DNA of 5,902 bases from Candidatus Parcubacteria bacterium (GTDB taxonomy: Bacteria > Patescibacteriota > Patescibacteriia > JAACEG01). The position numbers and the translations under genes were made by a program. Positions 1 to 5,777 of this stretch are shown piece by piece; position 1 is the stretch's first letter; each line of letters begins with the position of its first letter. The notes below the pieces were generated by a model. It was not told the origin of the DNA and did not search any database. It saw nothing but the letters and a program-made list of their open reading frames with translations. The stretch is from NCBI GenBank assembly GCA_023142625.1, contig JAGLJD010000013.1, positions 1-5,902 on the forward strand, given 5' to 3'.

Positions 1-656
1 AGCCGCATGTAATTATTAAAGAAGATGATGGAAAAAAACAAGAGCCGTTTGAAGAGGTAACTATTACAGTGCCGGAAGAGATGTCTGGCGCGGTAATTGA
101 AAAATTGTCAAAACGGCGCGGAAATTTAATAGAGATAAAACCAGAGAATAGCAATGTAAAAATTATTTTTGAAATCCCGACTCGCGGTTTGCTGGGATAC
201 AGGAATGAATTCGTGGTTGACACTCGCGGCGAAGGGATTTTATGCGCGCGAGTTATCGGATTTAGGGATTATGTCGGTAAAATAGAAAAAAGCGAAGTAG
301 GATCAATGATATCTATGGCAACAGGAAAGGCTCTTGGGTTTTCGTTATTTAATTTGCAAAATAGGGGAGTTCTTTATATAAAACCGAATATAGATGTTTA
401 TGAGGGAATGGTTATCGGGAATGTCGCAAAAGGCAATGATTTGGCGGTTAATCCGATAAAAGGCAAGCAACTGTCAAATATGCGCTCTTCCGGGGCGGAC
501 GAAGCGATTCGCTTAACTCCGCCAGTAGATTTGACGCTTGAATACGGAATGAGTATAATGAGCGAAGACGAATATCTTGAAATAACTCCAAAAAATATTC
601 GTTTAAGAAAAAAATATTTAACAGAGATTGAAAGAAAGAGAGGCGGGAGGAAATAA
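1..656 (+). CDS. typA: TypA/BipA ribosome-associated GTPase, C-terminal part (5' truncated by window)
   Basis: The gene enters from the left edge; the reading frame starts at base 3 and gives 217 residues before a TAA stop. TypA/BipA is a translational GTPase of the EF-G/LepA type that binds the ribosome and supports ribosome assembly and stress or cold growth. The visible part begins with PHVIIKE and continues with EPFEEVTI and the EF-G domain V-like fold. It then carries the TypA hallmark PTRGLLGYRNEF (about visible residues 59-70), LQNRGVLYIKP, VYEGMVIG and NMRSSGADEAIRLTPP, and ends in the family-specific tail ITPKNIRLRKKYL. The GTP-binding domain (G1-G5) lies outside the window. An in-frame GTG at base 69 is internal and not a true start, because conserved TypA sequence continues upstream of it. 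A strong terminator follows within 15 bases of the stop, so this is the last gene of its transcript. Identification is by motif recognition and is very secure. Confidence 0.96.
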   Translation, partial: PHVIIKEDDGKKQEPFEEVTITVPEEMSGAVIEKLSKRRGNLIEIKPENSNVKIIFEIPTRGLLGYRNEFVVDTRGEGILCARVIGFRDYVGKIEKSEVGSMISMATGKALGFSLFNLQNRGVLYIKPNIDVYEGMVIGNVAKGNDLAVNPIKGKQLSNMRSSGADEAIRLTPPVDLTLEYGMSIMSEDEYLEITPKNIRLRKKYLTEIERKRGGRK

Positions 657-668
657 AATATCATAATT

Positions 669-697
669 AAAAACCGCTGAATTCAGCGGTTTTTTTA
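669..697 (+). terminator. Intrinsic terminator after typA
   Basis: A perfect inverted repeat (AAACCGCTGAA / TTCAGCGGTTT, 671-692) has a GC-rich stem centre and a four-base AATT loop. It is followed by an uninterrupted T run to about 696 and begins 15 bases after the typA stop. An A run on the left side could let it work in the opposite direction as well, for transcripts coming from trmD. Confidence 0.9.
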
Positions 698-730
698 AAA
701 TATTTTGAATTACGAAACATGAAAAGCCCT

Positions 731-873
731 TGTCTTTGCGAGGAGCCGAGAGAGCGAAGCGAAAGAGATGCGACGAAGTAATCCCATTATTATTCGTATA
801 AACTATGCAAAGTAAAGATTTGTCCGCTCAGTAATGGGATTGCTTCGTCGGCTATCGCCTCCTCGCAAAGACA
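731..873. repeat. Pair of inverted REP-like repeats between typA and trmD
   Basis: Two copies of the same element face each other. The left copy (731-790) starts TGTCTTTGCGAGGAG and ends GACGAAGTAATCCCATTA. The right copy (831-873), read on the other strand, starts TGTCTTTGCGAGGAG and ends GACGAAGCAATCCCATTA. The outer 15 bases match exactly and the inner 18 match with one difference. The middles differ: 26 bases on the left, rich in GAGCGAAGCGAAAGAG, against 9 on the right. About 40 bases separate the copies. The TTGCGAGGAG...GACGAAGCAATC pattern is a dispersed intergenic repeat type that I recognise from many bacterial genomes. No transposase is present, so a REP/REPIN or MITE-like non-autonomous element is the best description. 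As RNA the pair would fold into one long hairpin. Confidence 0.8.
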
Positions 874-888
874 TGCTTCACATTAAAA

Positions 889-1551
889 TTATTTGTGTTT
901 TTTTGCTTTTTTTATCCGCCATTCTTTTATTTTTTTATGGTTGCCGGACAGCAAAATTTTAGGGACGCGGTATTTTTTATTTCCGACTTTAAATATTTCC
1001 GGCTTAGTATATTGCGGGTATTCAAGTTCAAACGGCTGATTAGCGGAAAAACTTTCTTCTTCTATTGATTTTATGTTTCCTAAAATTCTAGGAATCAAGC
1101 GGGAGACTGCTTCAATAATCGTTGCGGCGGCAATCTCTCCGCCGTTCAGAATATACGGACCGATTGAAATTTTTTCATCAATGAAATTTTCCACTCGCGC
1201 GTCAATTCCTTCGTAGCGTCCGCAAATAAAAGTTATTTGATTTAATTTTGAATATTTTTTCGCGATATTCTGATTAAATTGCTTTCCAGCAGGAGTTAAT
1301 AAAACAATCCTGTTTTTTCTGTTTTTTTTTGTTTTTTGCAGCGCTTTATAGATCGGCTCAACTTTCATTATCATTCCAGCTCCGCCGCCGCAAGGGGTAT
1401 CGTCAACTGTTTTATGTTTGTCGTTTGTAAAATCTCTGATATTGACAGTATTTATTTTAATCAGTTTTTTGTCTATCGCGCGTTTTAAAATAGATTCTGA
1501 AAAAAAAGAGTCAAGAATATGAGGAAAAATTGTGAGGATATTAAATTTCAT
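889..1551 (-). CDS. trmD: tRNA (guanine-37-N1)-methyltransferase TrmD
   Basis: TrmD transfers a methyl group from S-adenosylmethionine to N1 of G37 next to the anticodon, preventing +1 frameshifting; it is a cytoplasmic SPOUT-family dimer. The 220-residue product has the family signatures in order: ILTIFP (5-10), DDTPCGGGAGM (50-60), LLTPAGKQF (84-92), CGRYEGIDARV (110-120), the knot segment SIGPYILNGGE (129-139), SRLIP with the conserved Arg (151), the linker SIEEESF (162-168), YPQYTKPE (178-185), and LLSGNHKKIKEWR. Odd points: the catalytic Asp of the linker (Asp169 in E. coli and H. influenzae) is Glu166 here; the usual GDY of the knot is GPY; and the C-terminal tail is shorter than in the roughly 245-255-residue enterobacterial proteins. 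The ATG at 1551 gives the expected N-terminus, although no Shine-Dalgarno sequence precedes it. The gene is convergent to typA and stands alone, without the usual rpsP-rimM-rplS partners in view. Confidence 0.95.
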   Translation of the reverse strand: MKFNILTIFPHILDSFFSESILKRAIDKKLIKINTVNIRDFTNDKHKTVDDTPCGGGAGMIMKVEPIYKALQKTKKNRKNRIVLLTPAGKQFNQNIAKKYSKLNQITFICGRYEGIDARVENFIDEKISIGPYILNGGEIAAATIIEAVSRLIPRILGNIKSIEEESFSANQPFELEYPQYTKPEIFKVGNKKYRVPKILLSGNHKKIKEWRIKKAKKHK

Positions 1552-1572
1552 ATCGTATTTATTTTATTCGTA

Positions 1573-1600
1573 GGGACGGGCTTCAAACCCGTCCTTTTTT
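1573..1600. repeat. Palindromic GGACGGG/CCCGTCC repeat upstream of trmD
   Basis: GGACGGG (1574-1580) and CCCGTCC (1588-1594) form a perfect 7-bp stem around a 7-base loop, followed on the + strand by a six-T run. It resembles the common GTAGGGACGGGTTT...AAACCCGTCC dispersed palindromes. It has the form of a + strand intrinsic terminator, but no + strand gene ends nearby. On the - strand it would lie in the trmD leader, about 23-40 bases before the start codon. I treat it as a dispersed repeat with possible termination activity. Confidence 0.55.
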
Positions 1601-1611
1601 GATTATTAATT

Positions 1612-1692
1612 TTATTCAATTTCATAGACATCTATTTTTCTAACATCGCTATTCGTAATTCCTAATATCAAATTCCGTATAATATTAAAAAT
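1612..1692 (-). pseudogene. Possible 3' end of a lost gene (26 codons, no start)
   Basis: Reading the - strand, 26 codons are open before a TAA (1612-1614) and after a TGA (1693-1695). The last part reads NLILGITNSDVRKIDVYEIE, which has the composition of a real protein C-terminus rather than of random AT-rich sequence. There is no start codon and the upstream sequence does not continue in frame. I do not recognise the family. It lies between trmD and the attC-like site, so it may be the tail of a gene cut by an insertion, or chance. Confidence 0.25.
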
Positions 1693-1736
1693 TCAGTGTA
1701 TGTTGACATTTCATCTAACATTTGGGATATACGAAG

Positions 1737-1786
1737 TTTTTGTCTCTTTTCATTATTATACATTATAAAGAAAAAAGAGACAAAAA
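1737..1786. repeat. 14-bp perfect inverted repeat (inner hairpin of the attC-like site)
   Basis: TTTTTGTCTCTTTT (1737-1750) and AAAAGAGACAAAAA (1773-1786) are perfect complements around a 22-base AT-rich loop. Pairing extends outward by GU/AU pairs and, after a one-base bulge, by the CG at 1732-1733 with the CG at 1791-1792. It is nested inside the longer-range pairing of 1727-1733 with 1817-1823. Confidence 0.8.
1755..1783 (-). promoter_or_regulatory. Candidate promoter reading toward trmD
   Basis: On the - strand there is a -35-like TTGTCT (1783-1778), a 17-base spacer, and a perfect TATAAT -10 box (1760-1755). Transcription would start near 1748 and run through the presumed gene remnant into trmD, giving a leader of about 200 bases. 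No better trmD promoter was found in 1552-1700. The box lies in the loop of the inner hairpin of the attC-like site. AT-rich DNA gives TATAAT often, so confidence is low. Confidence 0.3.
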
Positions 1787-1792
1787 TTTGCG

Positions 1793-1815
1793 AAAATGCC
1801 GAGCCAAGGCATTTT
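1793..1815. repeat. 8-bp hairpin AAAATGCC/GGCATTTT
   Basis: AAAATGCC (1793-1800) and GGCATTTT (1808-1815) pair perfectly around a 7-base loop, with one further G-C pair outside (1792 with 1816). It is the second inner hairpin of the attC-like site and gives that region a three-way-junction shape. No T run follows, so it is not an intrinsic terminator. Confidence 0.7.
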
Positions 1816-1834
1816 CCGTATATACTTTGTTATA

Positions 1835-1880
1835 CGCCCCGACGACCAGAGGGAGGAGAGCGCAGCGGGGCGCGTAGCGA
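1835..1880. repeat. GC-rich block with CGCCCCG/CGGGGCG stem
   Basis: A GC-rich stretch in an otherwise very AT-rich region. CGCCCCG (1835-1841) pairs with CGGGGCG (1866-1872) around a purine-rich middle (GAGGGAGGAGAG). It also contains the near repeat GCGCAGCG / GCGTAGCG. It abuts the R'' end of the attC-like site. It looks like a dispersed repeat unit or a structured RNA piece. I cannot name it. Confidence 0.4.
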
Positions 1881-1945
1881 GTTCAAAAAATATTTTTTAA
1901 TAAATATTCTTTTGATAGGCTACATTATTAATAAATTTGTTTTTT

Positions 1946-2000
1946 GTTTAGGGCAAAGGGAAGAGGGGAATTAAAGGGGTGAATTCCCTTTGCCCTAAAC
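1946..2000. repeat. 17-bp inverted repeat just past the endonuclease gene
   Basis: GTTTAGGGCAAAGGGAA (1946-1962) and its exact complement (1984-2000) flank a 21-base loop. It starts 4 bases beyond the stop of the endonuclease gene on the - strand. As a 3' hairpin it could protect or end the operon's mRNA, but no U run follows on the - strand (AAAAAACAAA follows instead), so it is not a standard intrinsic terminator. A second pairing, GGGAATT (1966-1972) with AATTCCC (1982-1988), competes with part of the stem. Confidence 0.75.
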
Positions 2001-2003
2001 TCA

Positions 2004-3215
2004 TTATAGAATTTTATATTTAGTTTTTAATTCATTTTTTATAGCCTGAAAAGTCAATTTATTGCTGAGTTTATTTTTATTTTCAAGATTTAAGCCAGCA
2101 TTAATAACAAAGATAAGATTTGGCTTTGAATAATAAAATTCTCCTTTTATAAGAGATTTTTCTATGCTTTCAGATTTGGATAATAAACAAACCAGTTGGT
2201 AGTCTTTGTTTATAATTTGTGTGTTTCCTTTTGGGTGTGCATGAGTATAATGTTGTTCTGAAGTTAGTTTAATTAAATTTTCAAGATAATGCGCAATTTC
2301 CGGAAATTCATTTTTAGGAAATATATGATGAACATATACCGCTGGTCCACTGCCAAAAGAATCTTTTATTTCACTTTCTTTATATTTCTTTTTTATAAAA
2401 TTTATTGCTTTTCTAACAAGATAATCATTATATTCTTCATAGGCTTTTTGATCTTTTTTAGAAATTTTTGCTTCTGTTCGAGAAATTCCTTTTTCTTTCT
2501 CTAAATCTCTAAAATTTATCCGATTATACATTAAATCTTGAAAATAAATATTTCTTTTAGAAAGATGCCCTTTTATTGTTCCTGGGGTATTATTTTCGGC
2601 AGAAAATATATTAAGAACTTTTGTAAATATTCTTCGCACCTCTGTTTTTCCATTTATTTTAGTATTCCCAATAATAAAAATTTCGTATTTTTCTTTTAGA
2701 AAGTTAAAATTTTCTTTTGTAGTTTGGCCTTTTAATGCTTTTTTGAGAAAATCATCAATATATTTTATAAATCCACTATCTGATAAAACTTTTCTTAAAT
2801 ATATGGTTAAAAATAAATAAGCATTTTTATCTTTTATAGAAATATATTCTAGTAATTCCAAATTTTTTATTTTGAAATAATTTTTTCTACCTTTTTTTGT
2901 TGTTTTTAAAATATTAGCATATTCAAGTGTTTTTATGGGTTGACCAGCAACTTTATTGTATTCATTCTCCATAGTTTCTTTATTTAAAGGAGGTTTGCCA
3001 AAAATCATTTCAATGTTTTTATTAAAATATTCATATTCCCAAATATCTCTAGCACAAAATTCTTTTTCAATATTTTCAGAAGTAAAATTTATTATACAAT
3101 CAGCAACAAAAGAAAGCACATCGGGAGTAACTTTTTGGTCTATAAAACGGCCATTGTTGGTTTTTCTTAAATCAAGATCAAACTTGTTTAAGTACTTAAT
3201 TATTTTTGGTATCAT
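2004..3215 (-). CDS. HNH-type type II restriction endonuclease
   Basis: The 403-residue protein is the likely nuclease partner of the upstream methyltransferase. Near its C-terminus it has an HNH (beta-beta-alpha metal) nuclease motif: VHHIFPK (295-301, His296/His297), ENLIKLT (312-318, Asn313), and QHYTHAHP (321-328, His322), followed by a conserved-looking GNTQIINKDYQLVCLL. The N-terminal third (about 50-125, with KTLEYANILKTTKKGRKNYFKI) resembles a winged-helix DNA-reading domain; this is inferred from pattern only. HNH nucleases paired with combined C5 and N6A methylation are known from the Alw26I/Eco31I/Esp3I group of type IIS enzymes, which makes such a specificity plausible but unproven. 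The ATG overlaps the methyltransferase stop (ATGA), no clear Shine-Dalgarno sequence is present, and translation is probably coupled. The gene is very AT-rich. The first His could be a metal ligand or the general base; I cannot tell which of 296/297 does which. Confidence 0.82.
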   Translation of the reverse strand: MIPKIIKYLNKFDLDLRKTNNGRFIDQKVTPDVLSFVADCIINFTSENIEKEFCARDIWEYEYFNKNIEMIFGKPPLNKETMENEYNKVAGQPIKTLEYANILKTTKKGRKNYFKIKNLELLEYISIKDKNAYLFLTIYLRKVLSDSGFIKYIDDFLKKALKGQTTKENFNFLKEKYEIFIIGNTKINGKTEVRRIFTKVLNIFSAENNTPGTIKGHLSKRNIYFQDLMYNRINFRDLEKEKGISRTEAKISKKDQKAYEEYNDYLVRKAINFIKKKYKESEIKDSFGSGPAVYVHHIFPKNEFPEIAHYLENLIKLTSEQHYTHAHPKGNTQIINKDYQLVCLLSKSESIEKSLIKGEFYYSKPNLIFVINAGLNLENKNKLSNKLTFQAIKNELKTKYKIL

Positions 3216-5716
3216 ATGTTTGTAATTCCAAAAAAATAGACAGAATTACTATCAATATTTAAGGATCTTGTGCCTAAATTTTTTGCTATCATATAAAATT
3301 TTCTAAATTCCTCCGTGGCGTAATAAGCTAAATTTTGTGGTTTTAGTTTAATATCATCTTGTGCAGTAAGTATAGCGACAGATCCGTCTGTAATTGTTTT
3401 TTTAGGAAGAAAGCACGCTCTCGGATTATAAGTAAGATTAGGAACAAGGATGCAATTATCACGATTTAAAAATTTACTAACGGCAAAATTGTTTATTGCA
3501 TCTTTGCTTAAATAGCAATCATAATTTTCAATATTAATTATTTGATTATCTTTAATATTTCTTGATTTTAATACGCGAACATCGCCTTTCGATTCAGTGT
3601 GTTTTTTTGTTATAGTCCTATCTCTGAATACATTGAAAATCCCAAGTTTCATTTTTCTTAAAACAGTATCAAAAAAGTTGTTTCTATAAAGCACCCAAAC
3701 AGGTAGCTTGCTGTCAAAGACATAATTTTGTTCAAGCATTTTTATTTCATTGTTTATGTATGACTCGATTTTTATATTATTGTTTTTATTTTCATTTGTG
3801 TCAAGTATGAAGCCGATTGTTTCTATTTTAACTCCGTCAAACGCTTTTTCCCCATAATCAACTATTGCATGAAAATTATATTTTGAAAGGAGCTCTCTTG
3901 TTTTATTAAATTCGGGAGTTGAAATCATGCTTTTTGGAGCAACTAAAGCAACGGTTTTGCCTATTTTGAGTGATTTTTCAACAAAAAAAGAAAAAATATT
4001 ATTTGTTTTGTTATTATATATATTTTGTTTATATTTTTTGAGTAATTCTTTTGATTTGATTATTTTTCCAAAAGGCGGATTGCCTATAACAATATCATAT
4101 TTTTTATTAAATTGTTTTAGTAGAAAATCGGCGTGTATAAAATTTATATTAATATTTTTGGGAAGATAAATATTGTTTAGTACTTCTTTTAAAATTTTTA
4201 AAATATTACTATCAATATCAACAACATCAATATTCACTTTCGGAACATCGCTATATTTGTTAATTAATAATGGAATGAAATTGCCCGATCCAACAGATGG
4301 CTCTAATATATTAATTGTTTTAAATTTTTTGCTTTTAGGCAAATTTTTTATAATCGAAAAACACACATCTTGTCTTGTGTAGTATCCTGCCATGTTTTCT
4401 CTTTGCTCATTTGATAGTTCTGCAATTTTTAATATTTCCGGCAAAGAATATTTATTTTTGTTTCTTTTTACAAAATTAATTAAATTATCTATAGAGAACA
4501 GGTTTTCTTCTTGTATTAATTTTTTAATTTTTCTCTTGTCAAAATTATTATTTAATTTATTTTTTATTCTCTCTGCGATTTGTCTAAATATTTCAGTTGG
4601 AACAGCCTCTCCGATTGATTGTCTAATATTAATTTCCTCTTTTGACAATAATCTTATTTTTTCTTCAGTTGATAATTTATTTAGATTTTCTAAGTCATTA
4701 TCAATCCATTTAAAATTTTTAGGAATAGTCATCAGCAACATTAATTCCCTAATACTAAAAACTCGATTGTCGGTAGGGTGTATTGTGGCTTGGCTTGATA
4801 AAATATCATTTCTAGTGTGAACGCAAGGTCCGATTTTATTCCAAAAACATCTTGTATATTTATCACCATTTTTATTTTGATTGCAAATTATTTCCCCATT
4901 TACTACTTTATGAGGTCTTTTTTTAGGATCATCGTTTTCAAAAGCTGTTTGGCCCTCTTTTATATCTTTTATCCAATCCAACATATGAGATGAGTATTTT
5001 TTGAAATTATGATAAATATCATTGTCGCTAATTTGTCCCATTGTTGCCAATGACGGCAAATGTCCAATAAGTTCTTTTAGAGTTCTTCCTTCTTTCCTTT
5101 TTGGGAAAATATCATAAGGTGTAATATCCATTAAATCTTTTCTAGTTCCAATAACAATGGTTCTTGTGCGACTGGAATTATTGCCATACTCTTTAAAATT
5201 GATGACCTTTGATAATATATTATAATTTCCGCCCAAATTAAATTCTATAGCCTTGCTTATTTTTTTATCTTTGCTGTCTAAATCCGTGCAAGTCGCATTC
5301 AAAAAAGAACGAACATTTTCAAAAATAAAAAATTTAGGTTTTATATCTTTTGTTAATTTAATTGATTCAACAATTAAAGAGTTTCTTCTCTTTTCGTTTT
5401 TCTTTTTGTGGTTAGCCACGGATATTCCTTGGCAGGGCGGGGTAGCCATTAAGACATCAATATCTTTTATGTTATCATTTTCTTTCCAATATTCAATTTC
5501 CATAAAAATATTTTTAACAACATTTTTATCTCTAATGTCGCCAGAAATATAACCTGATTCGTATTTACATTTATTATTATTTTTTTGTATTTGCAATCTT
5601 CTTTCTATTATTTCGTTTGTAGCTATGCAGTTAAAATTTTCTAATTTAAAACCATAGCAACCAACACCCGCGCTACTAAAAAGACTGATATAGTTTAAAT
5701 TTTTATTATTTTGCAT
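3212..5716 (-). CDS. Fused cytosine-C5 / adenine-N6 DNA methyltransferase
   Basis: The 834-residue protein joins two DNA methyltransferases, protecting host DNA from the endonuclease encoded next. Residues 1-385 form a C5 enzyme: SAM motif I FSSAGVGCYGF (13-23), catalytic PPCQG with Cys95, ENV (133-135), SSRTR (181-185), a specificity region at about 195-305, motif IX around NRVFSIREL (317-325), and motif X QSIGEAVP (366-373). After a linker comes an N6-adenine enzyme of gamma order: GYYTRQD (444-450), motif I LEPSVGSGNF (471-480), catalytic NPPF (546-549), then a C-terminal target-recognition part (about 665-830) with an HsdS-like VLKSRNIKDNQI. Both active sites look intact, so both strands can be marked with different bases, as expected for an asymmetric site. 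Esp3I/Eco31I/Alw26I-type systems are known to methylate C on one strand and A on the other. First gene of the operon; the stop overlaps the next start by ATGA. No control-protein gene precedes it. Confidence 0.93.
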   Translation of the reverse strand: MQNNKNLNYISLFSSAGVGCYGFKLENFNCIATNEIIERRLQIQKNNNKCKYESGYISGDIRDKNVVKNIFMEIEYWKENDNIKDIDVLMATPPCQGISVANHKKKNEKRRNSLIVESIKLTKDIKPKFFIFENVRSFLNATCTDLDSKDKKISKAIEFNLGGNYNILSKVINFKEYGNNSSRTRTIVIGTRKDLMDITPYDIFPKRKEGRTLKELIGHLPSLATMGQISDNDIYHNFKKYSSHMLDWIKDIKEGQTAFENDDPKKRPHKVVNGEIICNQNKNGDKYTRCFWNKIGPCVHTRNDILSSQATIHPTDNRVFSIRELMLLMTIPKNFKWIDNDLENLNKLSTEEKIRLLSKEEINIRQSIGEAVPTEIFRQIAERIKNKLNNNFDKRKIKKLIQEENLFSIDNLINFVKRNKNKYSLPEILKIAELSNEQRENMAGYYTRQDVCFSIIKNLPKSKKFKTINILEPSVGSGNFIPLLINKYSDVPKVNIDVVDIDSNILKILKEVLNNIYLPKNININFIHADFLLKQFNKKYDIVIGNPPFGKIIKSKELLKKYKQNIYNNKTNNIFSFFVEKSLKIGKTVALVAPKSMISTPEFNKTRELLSKYNFHAIVDYGEKAFDGVKIETIGFILDTNENKNNNIKIESYINNEIKMLEQNYVFDSKLPVWVLYRNNFFDTVLRKMKLGIFNVFRDRTITKKHTESKGDVRVLKSRNIKDNQIINIENYDCYLSKDAINNFAVSKFLNRDNCILVPNLTYNPRACFLPKKTITDGSVAILTAQDDIKLKPQNLAYYATEEFRKFYMIAKNLGTRSLNIDSNSVYFFGITNI

Positions 5717-5742
5717 ACTTTTTGTATATTAACTTTATTAAA

Positions 5743-5771
5743 ATTATATCATATATTTAATTACGGGGGAA
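5743..5771 (-). promoter_or_regulatory. Candidate promoter of the R-M operon
   Basis: On the - strand a perfect TATAAT (5748-5743) lies 26 bases before the methyltransferase ATG. At 17-base spacing the -35 position is TTCCCC (5771-5766), a poor match. An alternative -35, TTGTCA (5784-5779), overlaps the lexA -35 box but would need a different, weaker -10. No Shine-Dalgarno sequence is seen before the start (AATATACAAAAAGT then ATG). Confidence 0.35.
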
Positions 5772-5777
5772 GGCCTC

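Larger units (their letters stand above)
1713..1835 (-). other. attC-like integron recombination site in the orientation of the R-M operon
   Basis: On the - strand the 123-base segment has the parts of an integron attC in order. R'' is GTATAAC (1835-1829), then a 5-base spacer, then L'' ATATACG (1823-1817). A structured centre follows, then L' CGTATAT (1733-1727), a 7-base spacer CCCAAAT, and R' GTTAGAT (1719-1713). R' fits the GTTRRRY consensus exactly; R'' fits RYYYAAC at six of seven positions. The L arms pair over 7 bp. L'' can be read as carrying one extra G (base 1816) relative to L', as the extrahelical base of attC sites does. Spacer lengths of 5 and 7 agree with known sites. The centre holds two more hairpins (1793-1815 and 1737-1786). 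Total length is inside the known range. No integrase gene is visible. The site lies downstream of the endonuclease gene, where a cassette would carry it. Chance nesting of inverted repeats in AT-rich DNA is the alternative. Confidence 0.5.

Noticed and set aside
398..664. An 88-codon - strand frame overlapping the end of typA.
   Set aside because: Antisense to securely identified TypA coding sequence; its hydrophobic translation is a by-product of AT-rich codons.
1703..1733. TTGACA at 1703-1708 followed by ATATACG, a + strand promoter for a structured small RNA over the hairpins.
   Set aside because: The -10 position at proper spacing (GATATA) is poor, and the better TATACG needs 19 bases; the attC interpretation explains the structure better.
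1696..1974. A 92-codon + strand open frame across the intergenic region.
   Set aside because: It runs through the nested inverted repeats and the GC-rich block, has low-complexity and Cys/Arg-rich translation without any recognisable motif, and lacks a ribosome site.
1731..2000. A CRISPR array or short tandem repeats.
   Set aside because: The repeats here are inverted pairs, each different, with no regular direct repeat and spacer pattern.
1946..2000. A standard intrinsic terminator for the R-M operon.
   Set aside because: The stem is strong but no T run follows in the operon direction, so it is listed only as an inverted repeat.
3212..3214. TGA as a recoded glycine codon, as in some CPR lineages.
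   Set aside because: This TGA ends the methyltransferase exactly where the endonuclease ATG begins, and no internal TGA is needed to read any gene in the window.
2289..5552. Several Phe/Ile/Leu-rich + strand frames of 69-142 codons opposite the endonuclease and methyltransferase.
   Set aside because: They are antisense to the two R-M genes and read the complements of Lys/Asn-rich codons; none has a domain or control signal. I do not call them membrane proteins.
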